Assembly: GCA_023441125.1 (NCBI GenBank)
Contig: JAEZQV010000227.1
Span: forward strand, 1-6,712
DNA: 6,712 bases
Origin: Bacillota bacterium
GTDB lineage: Bacteria > Bacillota_C > Negativicutes > Sporomusales > Sporomusaceae
Reading direction: 5' to 3'
Under the pieces are notes generated by a model, which had not been told where the DNA came from, did not search any database, and worked only from the letters and a program-made list of their open reading frames with translations. Made by a program: the position numbers and the translations under genes. How positions within the stretch are numbered: position 1 is the stretch's first letter; each line of letters opens with the position of its first letter. Below, one piece after another: positions 1-5,718 of this stretch.

Positions 1-274
1 TGTTAGCACACTGTCGCACTTTATCAAATACTGCGCTTTCAAACTCCAACCCCAAATCTTCATCATATTCTTTTTCCAGAGTTATTAGTTCCTGTTCGCC
101 GGAGCTGCGTTCTATAAGCAGTTCAATTTCTTCTTCAGCCAGCGCAAAGCTAAGATCGATAATATCTTGAACGGCCTCCCCGTTGACCGCCAGCAAACGG
201 TCGCCGGCTGCCAGGCCAAGTTCTGAGCCGATACTGTCTGGTTTTACATTCGCTATAATGCCTCTATATGTCAA
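1..274 (-). CDS. PDZ-domain radical SAM protein, DUF512 type (N-terminal part only)
   Basis: Partial gene; 91 residues are visible before the left edge. Seen: the start is a TTG codon (274-272), preceded by a strong G-rich ribosome binding site (281-290) at a 6-nt spacing, the same spacing as three other genes here; no in-frame ATG or GTG lies nearby. Residues 4-55 read as a compact PDZ-like domain, with GLAAGDRLLAVNG at its core and a following helix (DIIDLSFALAEEEIEL). A conserved-looking segment KEYDEDLGLEF follows, and the visible part ends in RQCAN. In the DUF512/PDZ radical SAM family this order (PDZ, EKDYDEDLGLEF-like segment, then CxNxCxFCF binding a 4Fe-4S cluster) is typical, so the cysteine motif should begin at the edge. 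The family's reaction is unknown to me; in many Firmicutes it lies beside the ribosome-assembly GTPase gene der. Family assignment is fairly sure; function is not. Confidence 0.8.
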   Translation of the reverse strand, partial: MTYRGIIANVKPDSIGSELGLAAGDRLLAVNGEAVQDIIDLSFALAEEEIELLIERSSGEQELITLEKEYDEDLGLEFESAVFDKVRQCAN

Positions 275-280
275 AGTATT

Positions 281-290
281 CCCCCCTTTC
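281..290 (-). promoter_or_regulatory. Ribosome binding site that fixes the TTG start
   Basis: Read on the minus strand this is GAAAGGGGGG, followed by 6 nt and then TTG. No other start codon in the right frame is close to it, so it decides the start of the PDZ/radical SAM gene. Confidence 0.7.
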
Positions 291-437
291 TTTATTATTC
301 CGTCAGTAGCTATAATTTCCTGCAAAGCCGATACCTAAACGGTAAATTTATATAGGCAGTATGGCTATTACCGATATCTGTAAAATATATTGCGGTCTTC
401 GCTGCGGAAGATGCCAGCTGATTCCGGCAAATGGAAA

Positions 438-457
438 TGGCAGGCTGGCGCCTGCCA
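438..457 (-). terminator. Weak candidate terminator hairpin after the spoIIP-like gene
   Basis: An 8-bp GC-rich perfect stem (TGGCAGGC with GCCTGCCA) closes a 4-nt loop, starting 2 nt after the stop codon of the spoIIP-like gene. The tail on the minus strand (ATTTCCATTTG) is only moderately T-rich, so termination may be partial and transcription could continue into the PDZ/radical SAM gene. Confidence 0.5.
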
Positions 458-459
458 CA

Positions 460-1674
460 TTAATTTTGTTCCTTATCTTCTTCTTTATTGACGGCTGCAG
501 CATCTTTCTTGGCCTTGCTGCGTTTGCGGTTTTTCGGCCCCAAAAAGTTGGCGAATTCACTGGCGGTGAAATTTTTGAGCTTGGCCCCTGCTTCTTTCAG
601 GCTGCCTGTGCTGAGAAAGAGAAATGCTGCTGCTCCCACGACGAGCAGGCCGAGGATCCAGCCCATTGCTTTGGTTGCGCCGGACAGTCCGCCTGCGGCC
701 GAACCCAGACCGGCATTGCCGGCGGCATTGCTGGCCCCGGCGGCGTTAGGGCCTGTCGGTGTGCTGGCTTTGCCGAGTACGGCCGGAATAACATCAGAGA
801 ATAAAGCGATTCCTTTTTCGGCGGAGGGCCTGTTATTGGTATGCGCGCCTACTTCCAGCAGCATGGAGCGGGGATGGAGATCCTGGTTGTAGTCGCCGCC
901 TTTGGCAAAGAATATGCCTTTTATCAGACCGGGGTGCTGCTTGTCGGCCGCCGACTTGATTTGCAGGGCATAGTCCTCAATTTGTTTGCCGGTAGGTCCG
1001 TATTTCCCGACAACCAGCTGCACTTTGCTGATATCCTGGCCATCAACCGTGGCTGCATATACTTCGGGGGGAACCGCATCGCGGTGCACATCAAAAATGG
1101 CATCCGGCTGATCGTTCTTTATTAAATCCAGCGCTGTCCGCCGGGAACGCTCATACGCCATGTCATCATGCGGATCATGCTTGGCCTGAGAGTGAAATAC
1201 CGTTATTCCCTTGTTTTCCAGCGCGGTGGTAAAAGCGTCACCGACTTTATAAATGCCACCGGCGCCTTCAATACTTTCCTTACCGTCGGTAGGTACATAG
1301 GATTCATCGGAGTGGGTATGATAAATGGCTACTTTGCCGCCGCCCTCCGCTTTGGCAACCGTTGGCTGGAGAAAGGCCCTTAAACGGTCCAGCAGGCCTT
1401 TTTTCTCAATATCGTACATGGATAAATCTACTTCGCCAATCAGTTTGGCATGGGCGATATCGCCCTCCACGCTCACAACTTCATAGCGGCGATTATTTTC
1501 GGTCAGTACCTGATCGCCCGGCTGTACCTGCCAGCCGGTCATATATACGGTTTTGCCGGCTTCATCAACAATTGTTGCATAACCGCCGTCATTACGTTCG
1601 TGGGCTAACCCCAGGCCGGTAGACAAGAGCAGGCAAAACCCCAGGAGCAGAGCGGCAGCAAATTTAATTTTCAT
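460..1674 (-). CDS. SpoIIP-family peptidoglycan hydrolase with C-terminal membrane anchor
   Basis: 404 residues. SpoIIP is a zinc-dependent amidase/endopeptidase that acts with SpoIID and SpoIIM on septal peptidoglycan during engulfment of the forespore. Seen: a signal-peptide-like start (hydrophobic 5-23, possible cleavage after GLA at 24); a small beta-rich region (about 30-85); and a catalytic domain (about 113-300) with the family motifs YHTHSDESY (118-126), FDVHRDA (194-200), GGDYNQDLHPRS (259-270) and LLEVGAHTN (272-280). His119, His121, His197 and Glu274 are candidate metal or catalytic residues. An Ala/Gly-rich linker (303-335), a membrane segment (338-356) and a highly charged Lys/Glu tail follow. 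The ATG at 1674 is preferred to an upstream ATG at 1779 because a GGGGGTG site lies 6 nt upstream and the signal peptide begins there. The gene overlaps the DUF1614 gene. Bacillus SpoIIP has an N-terminal anchor and is encoded beside gpr, so this is probably a divergent paralogue and I give no symbol. Confidence 0.87.
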   Translation of the reverse strand: MKIKFAAALLLGFCLLLSTGLGLAHERNDGGYATIVDEAGKTVYMTGWQVQPGDQVLTENNRRYEVVSVEGDIAHAKLIGEVDLSMYDIEKKGLLDRLRAFLQPTVAKAEGGGKVAIYHTHSDESYVPTDGKESIEGAGGIYKVGDAFTTALENKGITVFHSQAKHDPHDDMAYERSRRTALDLIKNDQPDAIFDVHRDAVPPEVYAATVDGQDISKVQLVVGKYGPTGKQIEDYALQIKSAADKQHPGLIKGIFFAKGGDYNQDLHPRSMLLEVGAHTNNRPSAEKGIALFSDVIPAVLGKASTPTGPNAAGASNAAGNAGLGSAAGGLSGATKAMGWILGLLVVGAAAFLFLSTGSLKEAGAKLKNFTASEFANFLGPKNRKRSKAKKDAAAVNKEEDKEQN

Positions 1675-2428
1675 TGCTGTCACCCCCGTTATCTGAAGAT
1701 TTATTCGCCGTGTTGGGTTGCTGAGCCGGCCGGTCGCTCTTTTGCTTTTCGTCCGGATGCAGTTCTTTGCTAAACTCATATAACCCTTCCGGACGGTTGG
1801 GTCCCAGCACCGGGCCGCCCTGGAGCTTTTCTCTGGTTTCCCCTACCAGTTCGGCAAACATGACGGCTACTAAGCCGGCGATCATGGTTACGTCAAAGGC
1901 ACCGGCCCCGCCAATGGCTGTAGTGCCGGGAATGCCAAGACCCATGAGGGTTACCATATGCACAATATCACTTAAGACGATCCCGAGAACGCCGCCGACG
2001 AAGGCACTGCGGCGCGACCGGCCGGCAACGTAGGCGATTAAGCCTGCGGCTATGCCATAAATTAGTTTAGGGTCCAGAAACATGTTTTCCGGTTCATAGG
2101 GTAAATAGCGGGAACCTAAAGATACTGCCGCCGCCACCAATACCGCGGCCAGTACCGCCCGCACCCGTTCGGCCGTTTCATCCGCTTTCACTATCAGGTA
2201 AATGCTGAGCAGCGCCGGCAGTAAAGCTCCGCCGACATTGATAGATACCTCCACCGGTGACCGCATTATCGGTATGTCAATAAAGCTGCCGACTACAATA
2301 CCGGCAATAAAAAGTAACGCCTGTTTATCCGTCATTCGCATCCGGTCAAGAATTCGCTGCGCCAACCCAAAGTAAACCAGCACACTGACCACTAAAAGTA
2401 AAATCATTCCGAGCGGCATGTTCATCAT
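1664..2428 (-). CDS. DUF1614-family multi-pass membrane protein
   Basis: 254 residues, function unknown. Seen: about seven hydrophobic segments (roughly 5-24, 36-54, 63-81, 88-107, 122-137, 141-166 and 176-196), then a hydrophilic tail of about 58 residues rich in Lys, Asp, Ser, Asn and Pro, probably cytoplasmic. Motif-like stretches in or near membrane segments include SFIDIP (48-53), NVGGALLPALLS (64-75), LSDIVHM (152-158) and GGAGAFD (173-179). From memory, this pattern and length match the DUF1614 family of Firmicutes. The start at 2428 is chosen because GAGGTGA ends 6 nt upstream; ATGs at 2425 and 2419 are less well placed. The stop codon lies inside the first codons of the spoIIP-like gene, so the two are almost certainly one operon and probably translationally coupled. 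A role in supporting or regulating the hydrolase at the membrane is inference from this context only. Confidence 0.8.
   Translation of the reverse strand: MMNMPLGMILLLVVSVLVYFGLAQRILDRMRMTDKQALLFIAGIVVGSFIDIPIMRSPVEVSINVGGALLPALLSIYLIVKADETAERVRAVLAAVLVAAAVSLGSRYLPYEPENMFLDPKLIYGIAAGLIAYVAGRSRRSAFVGGVLGIVLSDIVHMVTLMGLGIPGTTAIGGAGAFDVTMIAGLVAVMFAELVGETREKLQGGPVLGPNRPEGLYEFSKELHPDEKQKSDRPAQQPNTANKSSDNGGDSNEN
1681..1687 (-). promoter_or_regulatory. Ribosome binding site of the spoIIP-like gene, inside the DUF1614 gene
   Basis: GGGGGTG on the minus strand lies within the Asn-Gly-Gly-Asp codons near the end of the DUF1614 protein, 6 nt before the ATG at 1674. It decides the start of the spoIIP-like gene and implies translational coupling. 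Confidence 0.75.
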
Positions 2429-2474
2429 GTTATTTCACCTCATACTGTTTATGATGTTAATGTAACACGATTAG

Positions 2475-2503
2475 TTTGTACTGATATCGCCGGTTTAATG
2501 CAA
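2475..2503 (-). promoter_or_regulatory. Candidate sigma-A promoter for the DUF1614-spoIIP unit
   Basis: On the minus strand TTGCAT (2503-2498) and TACAAA (2480-2475) are separated by 17 nt, each matching four of six consensus bases. Transcription would start near 2468, giving a leader of about 40 nt. The -35 box overlaps the T-tract of the fni terminator. A sporulation sigma factor could act instead: CATAAACAGT (2453-2444) loosely resembles a sigma-E -10 element, but I see no good matching -35. Confidence 0.45.
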
Positions 2504-2530
2504 AAAGCATGGCCCCATGACCATGCTTTT
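2502..2530 (-). terminator. Intrinsic terminator after fni
   Basis: A perfect 10-bp stem (AAAAGCATGG with CCATGCTTTT) closes an 8-nt loop and is followed on the minus strand by a run of five T. It begins 3 nt after the fni stop codon and ends the ispH-rpsA/fni transcript. Confidence 0.85.
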
Positions 2531-2533
2531 CCT

Positions 2534-3598
2534 TTATTTTTTTCGCTGGGCAAATTGTTTGGTTTCGATGCCTCTTGCCTCCAGCCACTCCCGGCTAAAG
2601 CCGGTAATGACAATTGGACTGAGGCGCAGGGCAGGGATGGTGTGCGCGCCCAGTAAAAGCATAAAGCGTTTCAGGTCTGTGGCAAAGTCCTCATACCAGC
2701 GGACTGCTGCATCCAGGCCATTGCGTTGAAGGTTTTTCAGGATCGGGCCGGCAATTCCTGTCGCCCTGCCGCCAAGCGCCAGGGATTTGATGACATCCAG
2801 GGGGGTCCGTACGCCGCCGGAAATGATAACATCTAAAGTGGCAGCCGCGCCTGATAAGACCTCAACGGCGGAAATTGCCGTAGGAATGCCCCAGCCCACC
2901 ATGTCTTTATCCAGAGTAAAGCGGCCGCGGGCTGCTTCGATCGCCAGGAAGTTGGTGCCGCCTGTTCCGCCGACGTCAATGGCTTGCACGCCGATTCCGG
3001 CTAAGGCCGCAGCTTGCTCGCAGGCGATGCCGCAGCCTACTTCTTTTACGATAACCGGGACGTCCACGCGGGCTGCAATGGCTTCAATCCGGCTTAGATA
3101 ACCGCTGAAATCACGGTCGCCTTCATTCATGATGATTTCCTGTCCGGCGTTAAGGTGGATCTGAATAGCCTGGGCGCCGATCATTTCCACGGCATAACTG
3201 GCAGCGTCAGGCGTGGCGTGAGCTCCCAGATTGGCAAACACCACCCCGTCAGGATTAATCTGCCGGACAATTTTATAAGAGGCCAGGGCGGCGGCCGGAT
3301 TTTCCACAGCGGCGAATTGAGAGCCGACCGCCATGGCTACTCCCGTCCGGCGGGCAAACTCGGCAAGATCGCGATTGATATGAATAACGTCATCAGTCCC
3401 GCCTGTGATTGCGTTAATGATTACGGGCTGAGGTAAAGCAATACCGGCTACCTGGGTGGTAAGGGCAATATTTTCCCACGCCAGATCCGGCAGGCAGTTA
3501 TGCACCAGATGAAAGTCGCCAAATCCGGCAGTCGCCGGACCATCTTCCAGCAGCAGGGAGTATTTCAAATGTTCCAGTTTGCGTGACTGCCGTTGCAT
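2534..3598 (-). CDS. fni: Type 2 isopentenyl-diphosphate delta-isomerase
   Basis: 354 residues, the usual length. It is a cytoplasmic flavoenzyme (FMN, reduced form active, Mg2+) that interconverts IPP and DMAPP, the two isoprenoid building blocks. Seen: RKLEH (6-10) at the N-terminus; ITGG (64-67) where most members have MTGG; HLNAGQE (148-154), whose Gln and Glu lie in the active-site/metal region; KEVGCG (185-190), including the conserved Lys; DVGGTGGTNF (208-217); and the flavin phosphate-binding segment from GGVRTPLDVIKSLALGG (261-277) to GIAGP (281-285) of a TIM barrel. Its start lies 8 nt after the ispH-rpsA stop. GGAGGA within the last codons of that gene (12 nt from ATG) and AGGAAG (4 nt from ATG) are both possible ribosome binding sites, so coupling is likely. 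The gene completes an isoprenoid-precursor operon and ends at a strong terminator. Confidence 0.95.
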   Translation of the reverse strand: MQRQSRKLEHLKYSLLLEDGPATAGFGDFHLVHNCLPDLAWENIALTTQVAGIALPQPVIINAITGGTDDVIHINRDLAEFARRTGVAMAVGSQFAAVENPAAALASYKIVRQINPDGVVFANLGAHATPDAASYAVEMIGAQAIQIHLNAGQEIIMNEGDRDFSGYLSRIEAIAARVDVPVIVKEVGCGIACEQAAALAGIGVQAIDVGGTGGTNFLAIEAARGRFTLDKDMVGWGIPTAISAVEVLSGAAATLDVIISGGVRTPLDVIKSLALGGRATGIAGPILKNLQRNGLDAAVRWYEDFATDLKRFMLLLGAHTIPALRLSPIVITGFSREWLEARGIETKQFAQRKK

Positions 3599-3606
3599 GC
3601 GTCTTC

Positions 3607-5571
3607 CTAGTCCTCCCGTTTAAACAAATGACCAAATTTGTCACCAAGCGTAACGCCTGTGGAGGGGGCCTGCTTTTCCAGGTAATCGCTAAATTCGGCC
3701 CGCTCTTTATCCTGCTCGGCCTGGACCATGCTCAGGCTGAGACGCTTATTTTTCTTATCAATGCTTAAGATCTTAACGGCTACCTGCTGGCCGGGGGTTA
3801 CTACTTCTTCGGCATTCACCACGCGGCGCTCGGCAACTTCGGAGATATGTACCAGGCCTTCCAGGCCCGGCGTTACCTCAACAAAAACCCCAAATTTAGC
3901 GGTTTTTGTCACTGTGCCGGTTACTACCGAGCCAACCGTCAGCTTATCGGCTGCGGCAAACCAGGGGTCTTGTTCAAGGTCTTTCAAACTAAGCGATAGT
4001 TTCTTGGCCTCCGGGTCAACTTTAAGAACAACCGCCTGTACCGCGTCGCCGACACTGACCACATCCTGCGGTGCTTTCACCCGTTGCCAGGACAAATCGG
4101 AAATATGAACCAGTCCGTCTACCCCGCCGATATCAATAAAAGCGCCGAAGTTTGCCAGGCGGCTGACCGTACCCGATACCGTCTGACCTGCCGTCAGCTT
4201 GGCGAACAGTTCTTTTTCCCTGGCTTCTTTTTCGGCCTGCAGCAATTGCCGGCGCGAGAAAACGGCTTTTTGCTTTTCGCGGTCGATTTCAATCGGCATA
4301 ACCGCTACGGTTTGGCCAACAAAGGTTTGCAGGTTTTCAACAAACCGGAGGTCCAACTGGGAAGCGGGAATAAACCCGCGAACGCCCAATACGGCCGCAA
4401 CGGTTCCGCCCTTGACAACTTCGGTAATTTTGGCTTCCACCGGCTGCTTGTCGGCCAGTGCTTGTTCGAGCTTATCCCAGGCCGTAATTTTATCAGCCTG
4501 AATCTTCGACAGTTTAACCTGACCGTCGGCGCTGTCGGCCTCAATAACATATACATCGATCTGCTGCCCTTCACTTACGACTGCGGCCGCCGTCTGGGGC
4601 ACCGGATAGGCAAGCTCCGCCAGGGGAATCACGCCCTCAGCCTTGTAGCCGATATCAACAAATACCTCATCGGGCCGGACACCTACGACCGTGCCTTTCA
4701 CAATACTGCCGGTCTTTAGATCAACTACATTGCCGATATTCATTTCTTCCATATTCTTATATACCTCCTCAATAATCCAGTCGGGTGTCGACGCGCCGGC
4801 CGTTAGGCCTGCGTGCCGGACGGCGGCAAACCACTCCGGCTTTAATTCACCGGCTGCTTCGATATGATAAGTCCGGCAGCCCGCTTCCTGGCAAACGGCA
4901 GCCAGGCGGGCGGTATTGGCGCTGTTTTTGCCGCCGACCACCAGCATGACATCGACTGTTTGCGCTAAGGCCACAGCGGCCTGCTGGCGAAGATCGGTAG
5001 CCGTACAAATCGTCCGCTCAATTTTTAATTCATCACATTTGGTTTGTAAAACTTTAATAATCGCGTTGAAATCATCCGCCGCAAAGGTTGTTTGGGCTAC
5101 TACCCCCAGCCGTGGATAATGCGGGAGTTTGTCAGCCGCTTCGGTAGTTTCTACTACCTGGGCCGTATTATTTGTCCAGGCCACAATACTTTTTACTTCC
5201 GGATGGCGTGGCTCACCGACAATAATTACCTGATAGCCGGCCTCAAGCAGTGCCTGGGCGGCTTGTTGGGCCTTTTTGACATGGGGACAGGTAGCGTCGA
5301 CAATTTCCAGCTGTTTGTCGCCGGCCTGCCGGTAAACCTCAGGGCCCGCACCATGGGAGCGGATGATTACTTTACCGGCCGGAATTTCCTCTAAGGTAGC
5401 AACCTCGCCGACACCTTGCTCTTTAAGGCGGTTGACCATTTGCGGATTATGAATAATTGGCCCCAGGGTAGCTACCGGCTGATGCTGGTCGGCAGCAGCT
5501 GCTACAGCCATATCCACAGCCCGCTTGACCCCATAGCAAAAACCCCGGTGTTCGGCCAGGTGAATTTTCAT
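3607..5571 (-). CDS. ispH: Fused 4-hydroxy-3-methylbut-2-enyl diphosphate reductase (IspH) and ribosomal protein S1
   Basis: 654 residues, two proteins in one frame. Residues 1-272 are IspH (LytB), which converts HMBPP to IPP and DMAPP, the last MEP-pathway step, using a 4Fe-4S cluster. All three cluster cysteines are present: Cys12 (GFCYGVKRAV), Cys95 (ATCPHV) and Cys189 (TICTATDLRQ). Substrate-site motifs are IIHNP (39-43), RSHG (71-74), HPEV (123-126), the TTF region (161-163), NSANT (216-220) and GASTP (259-263). Residues about 288-356, 375-441, 461-530 and 546-615 are four S1 RNA-binding repeats; the last two (NFGAFIDI, KFGVFVEV) are the most canonical. Repeats one and two are more divergent, as usual for the ribosome-binding part of S1. 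An AGGAGG site lies 6 nt before the ATG. Such fusions are known in Clostridia and relatives; an internal start may also yield free S1. Confidence 0.95.
   Translation of the reverse strand: MKIHLAEHRGFCYGVKRAVDMAVAAAADQHQPVATLGPIIHNPQMVNRLKEQGVGEVATLEEIPAGKVIIRSHGAGPEVYRQAGDKQLEIVDATCPHVKKAQQAAQALLEAGYQVIIVGEPRHPEVKSIVAWTNNTAQVVETTEAADKLPHYPRLGVVAQTTFAADDFNAIIKVLQTKCDELKIERTICTATDLRQQAAVALAQTVDVMLVVGGKNSANTARLAAVCQEAGCRTYHIEAAGELKPEWFAAVRHAGLTAGASTPDWIIEEVYKNMEEMNIGNVVDLKTGSIVKGTVVGVRPDEVFVDIGYKAEGVIPLAELAYPVPQTAAAVVSEGQQIDVYVIEADSADGQVKLSKIQADKITAWDKLEQALADKQPVEAKITEVVKGGTVAAVLGVRGFIPASQLDLRFVENLQTFVGQTVAVMPIEIDREKQKAVFSRRQLLQAEKEAREKELFAKLTAGQTVSGTVSRLANFGAFIDIGGVDGLVHISDLSWQRVKAPQDVVSVGDAVQAVVLKVDPEAKKLSLSLKDLEQDPWFAAADKLTVGSVVTGTVTKTAKFGVFVEVTPGLEGLVHISEVAERRVVNAEEVVTPGQQVAVKILSIDKKNKRLSLSMVQAEQDKERAEFSDYLEKQAPSTGVTLGDKFGHLFKRED
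4750..4770 (-). promoter_or_regulatory. Possible internal ribosome binding site and ATG for free S1
   Basis: On the minus strand GAGGAGGT (4770-4763) is followed 10 nt later by the in-frame ATG of Met274 (4752-4750), just where the IspH domain ends. Initiation here would give a 381-residue stand-alone S1 beginning MEEMNIGNVV. The spacing is longer than the 6 nt typical of this window, and GAG-GAG also encodes ordinary Glu codons, so use of the site is uncertain. Confidence 0.4.
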
Positions 5572-5577
5572 AAACTG

Positions 5578-5583
5578 CCTCCT
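5578..5583 (-). promoter_or_regulatory. Ribosome binding site of ispH-rpsA
   Basis: AGGAGG on the minus strand, 6 nt before the ATG at 5571. It supports this start over any upstream one. Confidence 0.85.
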
Positions 5584-5615
5584 GCTTGGTAGTGTTTGGA
5601 TTATTCGCCTTATTT

Positions 5616-5644
5616 ATTATAACCTCTTTATACCGGGGTTTCAA
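5616..5644 (-). promoter_or_regulatory. Strong sigma-A promoter of the ispH-rpsA/fni unit
   Basis: On the minus strand TTGAAA (5644-5639) is followed after exactly 17 nt by a perfect TATAAT (5621-5616). Transcription would start near 5609, giving a leader of about 38 nt before the ATG. The strength fits the high demand for ribosomal protein S1. Confidence 0.85.
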
Positions 5645-5645
5645 A

Positions 5646-5686
5646 TAAAAAGAAATTAAACCGCCGCTTCACAAAGGAAGCGGCGG
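5646..5686 (-). terminator. Intrinsic terminator after cstA
   Basis: A perfect 10-bp GC-rich stem (5661-5670 with 5677-5686, CCGCCGCTTC and its complement) closes a 6-nt loop. On the minus strand it is followed by a T-rich tail (TTTAATTTCTTTTT). It separates cstA from the ispH-rpsA promoter, whose -35 box begins directly beyond the tail. Confidence 0.88.
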
Positions 5687-5718
5687 TGTTGGCCTGCTGA
5701 CGTTAATTGTTATGGAAA

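Larger units (their letters stand above)
275..459. other. Intergenic stretch of about 185 bp between spoIIP-like and PDZ/radical SAM genes
   Basis: It holds the ribosome binding site of the downstream gene and the hairpin just after the spoIIP-like stop. The middle part (about 300-400) is AT-rich, and on the minus strand it contains TATATAAA- and TATAAT-like words, but I found no -35 box at a proper distance, so no promoter is claimed. No RNA gene or known riboswitch motif was recognised. The downstream gene may have its own weak promoter here or be reached by read-through. Confidence 0.5.

Noticed and set aside
300..410. AT-rich segment with TATAAT-like words as promoter or riboswitch
   Set aside because: No -35 hexamer is found at 16-18 nt from any of these words, and no conserved riboswitch core was recognised.
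361..804. 147-residue Cys-rich open frame on the plus strand
   Set aside because: It lies antisense to the 3' part of the spoIIP-like gene, whose tail and linker motifs are coherent on the minus strand. It has no ribosome binding site or recognisable domain, and its Cys and Gly runs come from reverse-reading GC-rich codons.
1675..1779. Upstream start (ATG at 1779) for the spoIIP-like gene, adding 35 residues
   Set aside because: The extra residues are polar and would bury the signal peptide. They lie within the DUF1614 coding region, while a good ribosome binding site stands 6 nt before the ATG at 1674.
4084..4719. 211-residue open frame on the plus strand
   Set aside because: It is antisense to the S1 repeats of the fusion gene and has no ribosome binding site or domain.
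5447..5644. 65-residue open frame on the minus strand overlapping the ispH promoter and start
   Set aside because: It runs through the promoter and the first codons of ispH in another frame, without motif or ribosome binding site.
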